Shown: positions 18,198 through 27,203, counted from the first letter of the stretch. The stretch is DNA of 64,000 bases from Pseudobutyrivibrio sp. OR37 (GCF_900113655.1 NZ_FOQF01000006.1:62001-126000); one strand, 5' to 3'. A program made the numbers and translations. Notes: generated from the sequence alone by a model not told the origin.

Positions 18198-18839
18198 ATG
18201 GCAGTATTAACAGCGAAGGAACTTGCTGTGGGTTATGACAACCAGGCAGTTCTAGACCACATCAATTTTGAAATAGAAGCGGGAGACTACTTTTGCATAG
18301 TAGGAGAAAACGGCTCTGGCAAAACCACAATGATGAAGACAATTCTAGGTTTGCAGAACCCAGTTTCGGGCACCATAGAATTTGGTGATGGGCTTATGAA
18401 AAATGAAATTGGCTATTTGCCTCAGCAGTCGGTGGCACAGAAGGATTTTCCGGCATCAGTGTTTGAAATCGTACTTTCAGGTTGCCAAAATAGCTTGGGC
18501 AAAAGATTTTTCTACACAAAGGAGCAAAAGAAGCTGGCTCTTTCTAATATCAAAAAGATGGGAATAGAGAAGCTGAAAAACAGATGTTATCGTGAGCTTT
18601 CAGGTGGTCAGCAGCAGCGAGTATTGTTGGCGCGAGCATTGTGCGCAACCAAAAAGGCAATTCTTTTGGATGAGCCAGTGGCAGGCCTGGACCCAACCGT
18701 AACGGAGGAAATGTACGAGCTAATCAAGCAGCTGAATGATGATGGCATGACAATCATAATGATTAGTCATGACCTTGCAAATGTAAGCAAGTATGCAAAT
18801 AAGATTTTTGATGTGAATGAAGGAGTAGTGACATGCTAG
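18198..18839 (+). CDS. znuC: Metal ABC transporter ATP-binding protein (ZnuC-like)
   Basis: 213 residues, a complete ABC ATPase: Walker A GENGSGKTT, Q-loop GYLPQQS, signature LSGGQQQR, Walker B AILLDEP and H-loop ISHD. The closest family is the zinc/manganese ATPases (ZnuC/MntB type). The gene overlaps the permease gene by 7 bp. The upstream binding-protein gene is separated by a structured repeat, which might uncouple expression. Confidence 0.92.
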   Translation: MAVLTAKELAVGYDNQAVLDHINFEIEAGDYFCIVGENGSGKTTMMKTILGLQNPVSGTIEFGDGLMKNEIGYLPQQSVAQKDFPASVFEIVLSGCQNSLGKRFFYTKEQKKLALSNIKKMGIEKLKNRCYRELSGGQQQRVLLARALCATKKAILLDEPVAGLDPTVTEEMYELIKQLNDDGMTIIMISHDLANVSKYANKIFDVNEGVVTC

Positions 18840-19666
18840 ATACATTAATAGAATATTTAAGCTTTCCTTTTGTAAGATATGCATTGATAGTGGGAGTGCT
18901 TATCGCACTTTGCTCCTCACTGCTTGGAGTTACACTGGTGCTTAAAAGATATTCCTTCATAGGAGATGGCCTTTCACATGTAGCCTTCGGCGCCCTTGCC
19001 ATCGCAACAGTTTTCAATCTGACTAATAGAATGATAATAGTTCTTCCTGTCACTATCGCATTTGCGATACTTCTCCTTAGAAAGGGACAGAACACAAAGA
19101 TAAAAGGAGATGCTGCAATCGCCATGCTTTCTGTTGGCGCTTTGGCATTTGGTTATATGCTGATGAATCTGTTCCCAAGCTCATCAAACGTATCAGGTGA
19201 TGTGTGCACAACTTTGTTTGGCTCAATGTCAATTTTGATGCTTACAAAGACTGATGTGTGGCTTTGTGGAATTCTTGCCATAATCGTAACTATACTGTTT
19301 ATCTTTTTATATAATCGCATTTTTGCAGTAACCTTCGACGAGGATTTTGCTAACGCTGTAGGCACCAAGGTAAATTTTTATAATTTGTTAATTGCTACAG
19401 TTATTGCTGTAATCATTGTCCTTGCAATGAATTTGGTGGGCTCTCTTTTGATATCAGCCTTAGTCATCTTCCCAGCACTTTCTGCAATGAGCATTCTTAA
19501 AAATTTTAAGAGCGTAACAATTTTCTCGGCAGTATCTTCTATGATATGCGCACTGCTTGGAATTCTTATTTCCATCCTTGCAGGCACGCCAGTAGGTTCT
19601 ACAATCGTGGCCGCTGATGTGGTGCTATTCGGTATTTGTTTTTTGATTGGAAAAATCAGGGGGTAA
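18833..19666 (+). CDS. znuB: Metal ABC transporter permease (ZnuB-like)
   Basis: 277 residues with about eight hydrophobic segments. YSFIGDGLSHVAFG and LVGSLLISALVIFPA are typical of the ABC-3 permease family for zinc and manganese. It overlaps the ATPase gene and is followed after 3 bp by a lipoprotein gene, so all belong to one operon. Confidence 0.92.
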   Translation: MLDTLIEYLSFPFVRYALIVGVLIALCSSLLGVTLVLKRYSFIGDGLSHVAFGALAIATVFNLTNRMIIVLPVTIAFAILLLRKGQNTKIKGDAAIAMLSVGALAFGYMLMNLFPSSSNVSGDVCTTLFGSMSILMLTKTDVWLCGILAIIVTILFIFLYNRIFAVTFDEDFANAVGTKVNFYNLLIATVIAVIIVLAMNLVGSLLISALVIFPALSAMSILKNFKSVTIFSAVSSMICALLGILISILAGTPVGSTIVAADVVLFGICFLIGKIRG

Positions 19667-19669
19667 TTA

Positions 19670-20194
19670 ATGAAGAAGAGATTATTAACAATTCTTTGTA
19701 TAGTAGCCATGGTTATGTTGGCAGGCTGTGGAAAAGCTGGCAATGATGCTGCAGCAGAAGTGGATATTAAAAATACTTCAGTAGCTCCTGAGGAAAATCA
19801 GTCAGAAGAGGGCGAGGAAGTTGAAGCATTAGAAGAAAGTACAAAAGACCCATCAGTAGATGTAGATTTAACATCGCTGTCATCTACTATGGTTTATTCA
19901 GAAGTCTTCAATATGATGATGGAGCCAGTGGCTTATGAAGGACAGACTGTGAAGATGGACGGAAACTGCGCGATCTACACAGATGAAGAAACAGGAAATA
20001 CTTACTATGCCTGTGTGGTACAGGATGCAACCCAGTGCTGCTCTCAGGGGCTTGAATTCCTTCTGGACGAAAGCCAATATGAAGCATCGGACTATCCAGT
20101 AGAAGGTGATCCAATCGTAATCAAGGGAACCTTCGCTACCTACGAAGAGAATGGTGGCACCTACATAACCATCAAGGATTCAGTTTTGGAATAA
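19670..20194 (+). CDS. Lipoprotein associated with the metal ABC transporter
   Basis: 174 residues with a lipoprotein signal (LAGC, Cys20), an acidic linker up to about residue 65, and a compact C-terminal domain of about 100 residues with ACVVQDATQCCSQG and PIVIKGTF. The domain could be an OB-like beta barrel, judging from strand spacing. The Cys-Cys pair may bind metal or form a disulfide outside the cell. It is separated from the permease gene by only 3 bp. Its role as a metal chaperone or accessory is inferred from position. Confidence 0.75.
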   Translation: MKKRLLTILCIVAMVMLAGCGKAGNDAAAEVDIKNTSVAPEENQSEEGEEVEALEESTKDPSVDVDLTSLSSTMVYSEVFNMMMEPVAYEGQTVKMDGNCAIYTDEETGNTYYACVVQDATQCCSQGLEFLLDESQYEASDYPVEGDPIVIKGTFATYEENGGTYITIKDSVLE

Positions 20195-20280
20195 TAACTA
20201 TTAGGCAATTTTACACTTTAACTTGTTAAAGCGTTGTGATACAATATTCTTTATTAACAGAATGTGTTAGGAGGGATATT

Positions 20281-21342
20281 ATGAAGAAAAGATTGCTTTC
20301 AATAATGATGGTTTTAACTCTTTCGGCTGTAATGGTTGGATGTGGTAATAAAGCAGCTTCTACAGATACTGGTGCAGATGCTTCAAACACAGAGGCTCCT
20401 GCAGATGGCAAGGTCTATAAGGTAGGCATTATTCAGTATGTAGATGATGCATCCTTGAATCAGATTGTTGCAAATGTGGAGAGTCAGCTTGATGAGCTTG
20501 GCAAGGAGAAGGGCTGCACATTTGATTATGGTAATTACTATTATAATGGTCAGGCAGATGCCACCACTATCAATCAGATAGTGACCGAGCTTATCAATGA
20601 TGAGGTTGATGTGCTTGTTCCAGTAGCTACTCCTACAGCTATGATTTGCCAGTCTGCAACAGAGGATAATCAGATTCCTGTTGTGTTTGCAGCAGTATCA
20701 GACCCAGAGGCAGCAGGTCTTGTTGCATCTAATGACAAGCCAGGTGCTAACGTAACAGGTACTTCAGATGCTCTTAATACAGAGGCAGTTTTTGATTTAA
20801 TTTTTGCTCAAAATAAGGATATTTCAAAGGTAGGTCTTCTTTACGACAAGAGTCAGGATGCATCAGCTGGCCCTATCAATGAGGCAAAAAAGATTCTTGA
20901 TGCAGCCGGTGTTGAATATGTAGAAAAGACAGGAACCTCTAATGATGAGGTTATGCTTGCAGCCGATGCCCTTGTTGCGGCAGGCGTTGACGCAGTATTC
21001 ACTCCTACTGATAACACAATCATGAAGTGCGAGCTTGCTATCTATGAGAAATTCATCGATGCAGGTATCCCACACTATTGCGGCGCTGATTCATTTGCAC
21101 TTAATGGTGCTTACTTAGGATATGGCGTAAATTACGCAACACTTGGAAAAGAGACAGCTAACATGGTTGCAGAGGTGTTGGTAGATGGCAAGTCTCCAGC
21201 AGAGCTTCCAGTTAAGCTTCTTGATAATGGTACAGCTACAGTAAATACTGATACAGCAGCTGCTATCAATCTAGATTACGACAAGCTCAAGAGCATGTGC
21301 GACGGCTTCGTTGAAGTACAGACAGCGGAGGAGTTTGAGTAA
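20281..21342 (+). CDS. ABC transporter substrate-binding protein (PF04392 type)
   Basis: 353 residues. The start at 20281 has AGGAGG 8 nt upstream; the frame is open 45 nt further upstream. Signal peptide with lipobox MVGC (Cys21). The mature part (VGIIQYVDDASLNQI, VLVPVATPTAM, PVVFAAVSDPEAAG, NVTGTSDALN) is the ABC_sub_bind family, which includes the tryptophan/tyrosine importer component TrpX. An extended -10 (TGATACAAT, about 20238-20245) lies upstream. Its stop overlaps the permease start by one base. The substrate may be an aromatic amino acid, but no T-box is present to support that. Confidence 0.87.
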   Translation: MKKRLLSIMMVLTLSAVMVGCGNKAASTDTGADASNTEAPADGKVYKVGIIQYVDDASLNQIVANVESQLDELGKEKGCTFDYGNYYYNGQADATTINQIVTELINDEVDVLVPVATPTAMICQSATEDNQIPVVFAAVSDPEAAGLVASNDKPGANVTGTSDALNTEAVFDLIFAQNKDISKVGLLYDKSQDASAGPINEAKKILDAAGVEYVEKTGTSNDEVMLAADALVAAGVDAVFTPTDNTIMKCELAIYEKFIDAGIPHYCGADSFALNGAYLGYGVNYATLGKETANMVAEVLVDGKSPAELPVKLLDNGTATVNTDTAAAINLDYDKLKSMCDGFVEVQTAEEFE

Positions 21343-22286
21343 TGTCTAGTATTTTTACAGTTTCGATTTTTATGAGTGCATTGGAGCTAGGGTGTATATA
21401 CGCCCTAGTTGCCTTGGCACTTTTTATTTCTTTCACAATTCTTAATATCGCAGATCTTACTACAGATGGATGCTTTACTTTAGGCTGTGCAGTGGGCGCA
21501 ATGGTGTCTCTTGCAGGTCATCCATTTTTAGCCCTTTTTGCTGCTATGCTTGCAGGTGTTTGTGCAGGCTTTGTAACAGCTTTTCTTCAGACTAGACTTG
21601 GGGTAGAATCTATTCTTGCAGGTATCATCGTAAACACAGGATTATACACAATTAATATTGCTGTAATGGGATTTTCTTCCATTGCAAATCTTTTTGGCTG
21701 CGACACAGTATTCTCTCTTGGAAAGGATACATTAGGCGCCACATTTTTAGGAGATTGGTACAAGGTTGTAATTGTAATTGCAATCGTTGCTATCATTGCA
21801 GTTGCTCTTTGGTGGTTCCTTGGCACCACCCTTGGAATGTCCATCAGAGCCACAGGTGATAATGCTGATATGGTGAAATCATCTTCCATCAATCCAACAC
21901 TTACAATCACAGTTGGACTTTGTATTGCAAATTCACTGACAGGTCTTTCTGGTGCCCTTATTGCTCAGTACCAGAAATCTGCAGATATTAATATCGGTAC
22001 AGGTATGGTAACAATCGCCCTGGCATCACTTATCATCGGACAGACCTTGATTGGTAACAAGGGTAGCATTCCAAGACGTATCCTTGGAACAATCCTAGGT
22101 TCCATTTTGTATCGCTTTATTGTAGCAATTGCTTTAAGACTTTCAGTTCCAGCCGAGGCATTGAAGCTGGTTTCTGCTATAATAGTAGCTGTTGCAATCG
22201 CAACACCTTATGTAAAAAGAAAGCTCGCTCTCAAAAAGCGCGAGTTTGCCAACTATAGAGGAAATGCCAGAAAGGAAGGTGTGTAA
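21342..22286 (+). CDS. ABC transporter permease (BPD_transp_2 type)
   Basis: 314 residues with eight or nine hydrophobic segments. The N-terminus (ALELGCIYALVALALFISF) and GDNADMVKSSSI match permeases paired with PF04392 binding proteins. The gene is coupled by single-base stop/start overlaps at both ends. It forms the membrane channel of the importer encoded by the three-gene unit 20281-23086. Confidence 0.9.
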   Translation: MSSIFTVSIFMSALELGCIYALVALALFISFTILNIADLTTDGCFTLGCAVGAMVSLAGHPFLALFAAMLAGVCAGFVTAFLQTRLGVESILAGIIVNTGLYTINIAVMGFSSIANLFGCDTVFSLGKDTLGATFLGDWYKVVIVIAIVAIIAVALWWFLGTTLGMSIRATGDNADMVKSSSINPTLTITVGLCIANSLTGLSGALIAQYQKSADINIGTGMVTIALASLIIGQTLIGNKGSIPRRILGTILGSILYRFIVAIALRLSVPAEALKLVSAIIVAVAIATPYVKRKLALKKREFANYRGNARKEGV

Positions 22287-23086
22287 TGCTTAAAATAGAT
22301 AACATATCCAAAACCTTCAATCCTGGCACAGTTAATGAAAAGACAGCCCTAAAGAATCTTAGCCTAGATTTGGCTGATGGGGATTTTGCTACTATCGTAG
22401 GTTCAAATGGTGCTGGTAAATCCACTATGTTCAACGCTATCGCAGGCACCTTCATTGTAGATGAGGGAAATATTTATCTGGATGGAGAGGACATCACCTT
22501 CAAAAAGGAATATGTGAGAAGCCAGGACATCGGTCATCTGTTCCAGGACCCATTAAAGGGCACTGCACCTCACATGACCATCGAAGAAAACATGGCACTT
22601 GCCTATCTTAGAGCATCTCATTCCACAGGAAAGCTGTTCTCAAGAATCAGCGCCAAGGACAAGGCAAAATTCAGAGAACAGTTAGCTTTACTTGGTATGG
22701 GATTAGAGGATAGAATGAAGCAGCCGGTAGGTTTACTATCAGGCGGGCAGCGTCAGGCACTGACACTTCTTATGGCCACCTTTGTAACCCCAAAGCTTTT
22801 GCTTTTGGACGAGCACACAGCGGCACTTGATCCTGCCACAGCAGAAAAGGTGTTAGAGCTCACCAAATCAATTGTTAAGGAACGAGGCATCACCTGCCTT
22901 ATGGTTACCCACAATATGCATCAGGCCTTAGAGGTAGGAAACAGGACGCTGATGATGAATGCAGGACGTATTGTTTTCGATACTTCAGGCGAGGAACGTG
23001 CCTCACTTTCCGTAGCAGATTTGCTGGAAAGGTTCAAAACAAAAGCAGGCGAAGATTTAGATAATGATAGAGTACTTTTAAGTTAA
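22286..23086 (+). CDS. ABC transporter ATP-binding protein
   Basis: 266 residues with Walker A GSNGAGKST, signature LSGGQRQA, Walker B LLLLDEHTAALDP and H-loop VTHNM. An H instead of the usual P follows the Walker B Glu (DEHTAAL), as seen in this subfamily. It energises the importer formed with the preceding two genes. Aspartate kinase follows 15 bp later. Confidence 0.92.
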   Translation: MLKIDNISKTFNPGTVNEKTALKNLSLDLADGDFATIVGSNGAGKSTMFNAIAGTFIVDEGNIYLDGEDITFKKEYVRSQDIGHLFQDPLKGTAPHMTIEENMALAYLRASHSTGKLFSRISAKDKAKFREQLALLGMGLEDRMKQPVGLLSGGQRQALTLLMATFVTPKLLLLDEHTAALDPATAEKVLELTKSIVKERGITCLMVTHNMHQALEVGNRTLMMNAGRIVFDTSGEERASLSVADLLERFKTKAGEDLDNDRVLLS

Positions 23087-23101
23087 TCAGGAGGAATTGT
23101 A

Positions 23102-24424
23102 ATGAAAAAGGTTGTAAAATTTGGCGGAAGTTCACTTGCAGATGCGAAGCAGTTTAAGAAGGTGGGCGACATTATCAGAGCAGATGAAAACAGAGTTTTC
23201 GTCGTTCCATCAGCTCCTGGTAAGAGAAACAGCAAGGACACAAAGGTAACAGACATGCTCATCGGCACCTACGAAGACGCATCAAAGGGCAAGGATGTTT
23301 CATCCAATCTTGCAGCTATTAAGGCTAGATATGACGAGATTATAGAGGGGCTTGAGCTTAAAAACTTTAGCCTTGATGAGGATTTTAAAAAGATTGCTGC
23401 TGATATCAAGGAAGACCTTTCATTAGACTATCTTGCAAGCCGTGGCGAATATCTTAACGGCAAAATCATGGCAGAATATTTAGGCTACGATTTTATTGAT
23501 GCAAAGGATGTTATTTTCTTCAACGAGGAAGGACATCTTAATTCATACAAGACAGAAAAGGCAATGGCCAAGACACTAGAGGAGCACCCACGTGCTGTTA
23601 TCCCTGGATTCTACGGATGTGGCAAGGATGGAAGAGTAAAGACCTTCTCTAGAGGTGGTTCTGATGTTACAGGTTCTATCGTTGCAGGCGCTGCAAAGGT
23701 AGATGTATACGAAAACTGGACTGACGTATCAGGCTTCTTAATCTGCGACCCAAGAATCGTAAAGAATCCAGTAGGTATGCAGACCATCACATACCGCGAG
23801 CTTCGAGAGCTTTCATACATGGGCGCATCAGTGCTTCATGAGGATGCCATCTTCCCGGTTCGTTCAGCAGGTATTCCAATCAACATCAAAAACACCAACA
23901 AGCCAGATGATGACGGAACATGGATTGTAGAAAGCACAGGTCAGCGCAACGAATACGTTATCACAGGTATCGCTGGTAAGAAGGGCTTCTGCACAGTACT
24001 TATCACAAAGTCACTTATGAACTCAGAGGTTGGCTTCTGCCGTAAGGCTCTTTCAGCCTTCGAGGACAACGGAATCAACATCGAGCACATGCCATCAGGT
24101 ATCGATACCATGACAGTTGTTGTTCATGAGGATGAATTCATCAACAAGGAGCAGGCAGTTGTTTCAGCTATCCACAGAAACTGCTCACCAGATTCTATCG
24201 AAATCGAATCTGACCTTGCTCTTATCGCAGTCGTTGGACGTGGTATGAAGAGTACACGTGGTACTGCAGGTCGTATTTTTGCAGCCTTAAGTCATGCTCA
24301 TGTTAATGTCCGCATGATTGACCAGGGTTCTTCCGAGCTTAACATCATCATCGGTGTTGAAAACCAGGATTTCGAAGTAGCTGTTAAGGCCATCTACGAT
24401 ATTTTTGTAACAACTAAGCTTTAA
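23102..24424 (+). CDS. lysC: Aspartate kinase
   Basis: 440 residues, monofunctional aspartokinase catalysing the first step of the lysine/threonine/methionine route. KFGGSSLAD at the N-terminus binds ATP, and FSRGGSDVTGSI and ENWTDVSGFL form the catalytic core. Two ACT domains are seen at the C-terminus (VLITKSLMNSEVGF and LIAVVGRGM), so feedback control by lysine or threonine is likely. AGGAGG precedes the start. A terminator follows. The lysine branch gene dapL lies at 49101. Confidence 0.93.
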   Translation: MKKVVKFGGSSLADAKQFKKVGDIIRADENRVFVVPSAPGKRNSKDTKVTDMLIGTYEDASKGKDVSSNLAAIKARYDEIIEGLELKNFSLDEDFKKIAADIKEDLSLDYLASRGEYLNGKIMAEYLGYDFIDAKDVIFFNEEGHLNSYKTEKAMAKTLEEHPRAVIPGFYGCGKDGRVKTFSRGGSDVTGSIVAGAAKVDVYENWTDVSGFLICDPRIVKNPVGMQTITYRELRELSYMGASVLHEDAIFPVRSAGIPINIKNTNKPDDDGTWIVESTGQRNEYVITGIAGKKGFCTVLITKSLMNSEVGFCRKALSAFEDNGINIEHMPSGIDTMTVVVHEDEFINKEQAVVSAIHRNCSPDSIEIESDLALIAVVGRGMKSTRGTAGRIFAALSHAHVNVRMIDQGSSELNIIIGVENQDFEVAVKAIYDIFVTTKL

Positions 24425-24430
24425 TTATAG

Positions 24431-24469
24431 GTGCCTATCATAGTGAAAAAATGGTAGGCACTTGTTTTA
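24431..24469 (+). terminator. Terminator after aspartate kinase
   Basis: A 10-bp stem (gtgcctatca / tggtaggcac, one G-T pair) with an 11-nt loop is followed by ttgtttta. Confidence 0.7.
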
Positions 24470-24479
24470 TGAATTTTAC

Positions 24480-24516
24480 TGGAAACGTTTCCAAAAAAGA
24501 ATTTATAGTGTACAAT
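24480..24516 (+). promoter_or_regulatory. Promoter with cre-like operator of the alpha-glucosidase gene
   Basis: A perfect 14-bp palindrome TGGAAACGTTTCCA (24480-24493) matches the catabolite-responsive element and related LacI-family operators. It overlaps a -35-like TTTCCA (24488-24493), which is 17 bp from TACAAT (24511-24516). A bound CcpA-type or local repressor would block the polymerase. Confidence 0.7.
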
Positions 24517-24549
24517 AAGAAAAAATGTTAAGGGAAGAGGGATATATTT

Positions 24550-26802
24550 ATGGAATATGGTAAGTTTGCCGGAGCGACTGTAAATGACAATTGCGTAGCA
24601 TTACAGTTTGAAAAGCAGGCTGTGAATGTGGAAATTATCACAGATGAAATTATTAGGGTTAATGTTCCTATCTGGAAGAAGGATTATAAATCTGTTGCTG
24701 TAGAAGGCAGCGTGGCTGTTCCAACAGATTTTGATGTGGAAGACCTTGAAGGAAACGCAGGAGTAAGAATCAAGACAAAGGAAGTAACCCTTGAAATTGG
24801 GGATGATTTTAAGTTCCAATTTTTAGATAGATACGGCGATGAGCTTCTTTCAAGCTTTGAGGGAGAGCGCAAGATATTTGGTGGCATATCAGAAGAAGCT
24901 CTTAATCTTTTGATTGCAGAGGGCCATCTTTTTAATGCAGACCAATTTAAAACCCACGAGGTTGAGCAGCTTTTCAAGCTAAATGCCAGCGAAAAGTTCT
25001 ATGGAATGGGCGACAAGACAGGCTTTTTAAATAAGCGTGGCTACTGCTATGAAAATTGGAATTCAGATATTCCGCAGCTTCACCACGAGAACATGCCAGC
25101 ACTTTACAAATCCATTCCATTTGTGATTGGCAAGGGAAGCGGCTACACCTATGGTTTGTTCTTCGATAATACCTTCCATAGCTACATGGATCTGGGCAAG
25201 GAAAGCACTGAATATTTCTGGTATGGCGCCGATGATGGTAATCTTGATTTCTATTTCATGGCAGGTGAGCGCATGACTGATATCGTGGAGCACTACACAT
25301 ATCTTACTGGACGTGCACCACTTCCACAGCTTTGGACACTGGGCTATCATCAGTGCAGATGGGGTTACGAAAGTGCTAAAGATATCAGACGTGTTGCAAA
25401 GGGCATGAGAGAAAATCAAATCCCTTGCGAGACAGTTCAGTACGACATTGATTACATGGATGGTTACCGTGTATTCACTTGGGATGATAAAGAATACGAG
25501 CCAGCCGGCCAGCTTATAAAGGAGCTTAGCGAGGATGGCTTCAAGGCTGTCTGCATTATTGACCCAGGCGTAAAGGTTGACAAGGGCTACAGCGTTTACG
25601 ACGAAGGAATTAAAAAGGATTACTTTGCCCACGATAAGGATGGGGAGGTTTATGTAAACGAGGTTTGGCCAGGTGATGCAGTTTATCCAGATTTTGGACG
25701 TTCTGATGTACGTAAATGGTGGTCAGACAATCACAAGTTCCTTACAGATATCGGCATGCAGGGAATCTGGAACGATATGAACGAGCCTGCAAGCTTTAGA
25801 GGCCCACTTCCACTTGATGTACAGTTTTCAGTGGATGACAGACTCACTAATCATGCAGAGGCCCACAATGTATACGGTCACTACATGAGCATGGCTACCT
25901 ACGAGGGAATGAAGGAGCTTACAGGCAAACGTCCACTTGTTATCACAAGAGCCTGCTATGCTGGAACTCAGAAGTATTCTGCAGTATGGACAGGAGACAA
26001 TCAATCTGTTTGGCCTCATTTACAAATGCTTATCCCTCAGCTTTGCAATCTTGGAATGAGTGGCTTTACCATTGCAGGAACAGACATCGGAGGTTTTGGC
26101 GGTGATACCAAACCAGAGCTTTTATGCAGATGGATAGAAGCAGCCGTATTCTCAACCTTCTTCAGAAATCACTGCGCCAAGGGCCATAAGGACCAGGAGC
26201 CATGGAACTTTGGTCAAGAGGTTGTAGACATCTATAGAAAATACGTTAAACTTCACTATAGATTTTTGCCTTACATCTACGACCTATTATTTGAAAGCCA
26301 AATCACAGGTCTTCCAGTAATGAGACCTTTAGTTTTGCACTACGAGGATGATGAAAACACCTTCAATCTCAACGATGAATACCTTGTCGGTGAGAACATG
26401 CTGGTGGCACCAATCGTAGAGCAGGGCGCTACCAAGCGTATGGTTTATCTACCTGATGGAAATTGGATTAGCTACTGGGATGGCAAGAAATTCCAGGGCA
26501 ATCAGCACATCATCGTGGATGCCCCAATCGATGTGCTTCCAATCTTCATTAAGGAAGGCAGCATCATCCCTATGTACGAAGATGTCCAGTACGTTGGCGA
26601 AAAGCCTTATGACACAGTAACTCTCCTTGTAGCTGGCGACAGCACCTGGGGTTCACACTACCAGGATAACGGCGAGGACTTTGAGTACCTGGATGGACAG
26701 TACAACCTCTACAGCTTCACTTACGAGGATGGCAAGCTGGATGTGGACATGCTTCACGAGGGCTACGGGAAATATAAGGACATTAAGGTTGAAAAGCTTT
26801 AA
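24550..26802 (+). CDS. Alpha-glucosidase, glycoside hydrolase family 31
   Basis: 750 residues. The catalytic nucleophile motif GIWNDMNEPASF has Asp409; DIGGFGGD and the conserved HxxQxxWG-like YHQCRWGYES support GH31. The N-terminal beta-sandwich and C-terminal beta domains are present in full. No signal peptide is seen, so it acts in the cytoplasm on maltodextrins or related alpha-glucosides. It is a single-gene unit between two terminators and under a cre-like operator. Substrate choice (maltose, isomaltose or sulfoquinovosides) cannot be settled from sequence alone. Confidence 0.92.
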   Translation: MEYGKFAGATVNDNCVALQFEKQAVNVEIITDEIIRVNVPIWKKDYKSVAVEGSVAVPTDFDVEDLEGNAGVRIKTKEVTLEIGDDFKFQFLDRYGDELLSSFEGERKIFGGISEEALNLLIAEGHLFNADQFKTHEVEQLFKLNASEKFYGMGDKTGFLNKRGYCYENWNSDIPQLHHENMPALYKSIPFVIGKGSGYTYGLFFDNTFHSYMDLGKESTEYFWYGADDGNLDFYFMAGERMTDIVEHYTYLTGRAPLPQLWTLGYHQCRWGYESAKDIRRVAKGMRENQIPCETVQYDIDYMDGYRVFTWDDKEYEPAGQLIKELSEDGFKAVCIIDPGVKVDKGYSVYDEGIKKDYFAHDKDGEVYVNEVWPGDAVYPDFGRSDVRKWWSDNHKFLTDIGMQGIWNDMNEPASFRGPLPLDVQFSVDDRLTNHAEAHNVYGHYMSMATYEGMKELTGKRPLVITRACYAGTQKYSAVWTGDNQSVWPHLQMLIPQLCNLGMSGFTIAGTDIGGFGGDTKPELLCRWIEAAVFSTFFRNHCAKGHKDQEPWNFGQEVVDIYRKYVKLHYRFLPYIYDLLFESQITGLPVMRPLVLHYEDDENTFNLNDEYLVGENMLVAPIVEQGATKRMVYLPDGNWISYWDGKKFQGNQHIIVDAPIDVLPIFIKEGSIIPMYEDVQYVGEKPYDTVTLLVAGDSTWGSHYQDNGEDFEYLDGQYNLYSFTYEDGKLDVDMLHEGYGKYKDIKVEKL

Positions 26803-26818
26803 AACTAATAAATGAGCT

Positions 26819-26859
26819 AAGGCTCTGATTCGTAAATGAATCAGAGCCTTTCTTTTTTT
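26819..26859 (+). terminator. Terminator after the alpha-glucosidase gene
   Basis: A perfect 13-bp stem (aaggctctgattc / gaatcagagcctt) with a 6-nt loop is followed by a T-rich run to 26859. Confidence 0.9.
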
Positions 26860-26870
26860 GGAGAAAATTG

Positions 26871-26899
26871 TTGACAGCAACACCATAAAACGTTATATT
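26871..26899 (+). promoter_or_regulatory. Near-consensus promoter before the inverted-arm array and nuclease gene
   Basis: Perfect TTGACA (26871-26876), 17-bp spacer and TATATT (26894-26899). A transcript would begin near 26906 and carry the whole array 26992-27200 as an untranslated leader of about 300 nt before the nuclease frame. The stretch 26906-26991 holds no other recognisable feature. Confidence 0.75.
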
Positions 26900-26991
26900 A
26901 ATGAAGATTTTTGTTATTTTATTTTTGTTTTTCACTATTCTTGCAGCACTTCGTTGCATGTTTCCGATGTTTTTTTATTGGCTTTTATGGT

Positions 26992-27200
26992 ACTACGTCT
27001 ATGTTTTGTTAATTTAAATGTTAAGACGTAGTCAAAAACTATCGTTACGTCTCGGGAGAGGTTTATGAGAACCGTAGACGTAGTTTGAAATGCACCCAAA
27101 AGAGAGCTTACGTCTTATTCTATCCCAAAGGATAAATTAGACGTAGTAGTATAGGCCTGCCTACGTCTTGCGATACGATTGTAGATGATTTAGACGTAGT
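26992..27200. repeat. Array of four inverted-arm units (TACGTCT / AGACGTA)
   Basis: Left arms TACGTCT start at 26994, 27046, 27109 and 27162; right arms AGACGTA start at 27024, 27076, 27139 and 27192. The offset is exactly 30 bp in all four units, leaving a 23-nt centre that differs each time. Arms extend to 9 bp in unit 1 (ACTACGTCT / AGACGTAGT) and 8 bp in unit 4. Unit starts are 52, 63 and 53 bp apart. The centres have additional weak self-pairing in units 2 (cgg/ccg) and 3 (atcc/ggat). The last right arm ends four bases before the ATG of the nuclease gene. Confidence 0.88.
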
Positions 27201-27203
27201 GGG

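Noticed and set aside
20195-20280. T-box or other riboswitch before the PF04392-type importer
   Set aside because: The gap is 86 bp with only promoter-like sequence, so tryptophan control cannot be supported.
26992-27200. CRISPR array
   Set aside because: The repeated words are only 7-9 bp, alternate in orientation, and the period switches between about 52 and 63 bp. No direct repeat of 20 bp or more and no cas gene is present.
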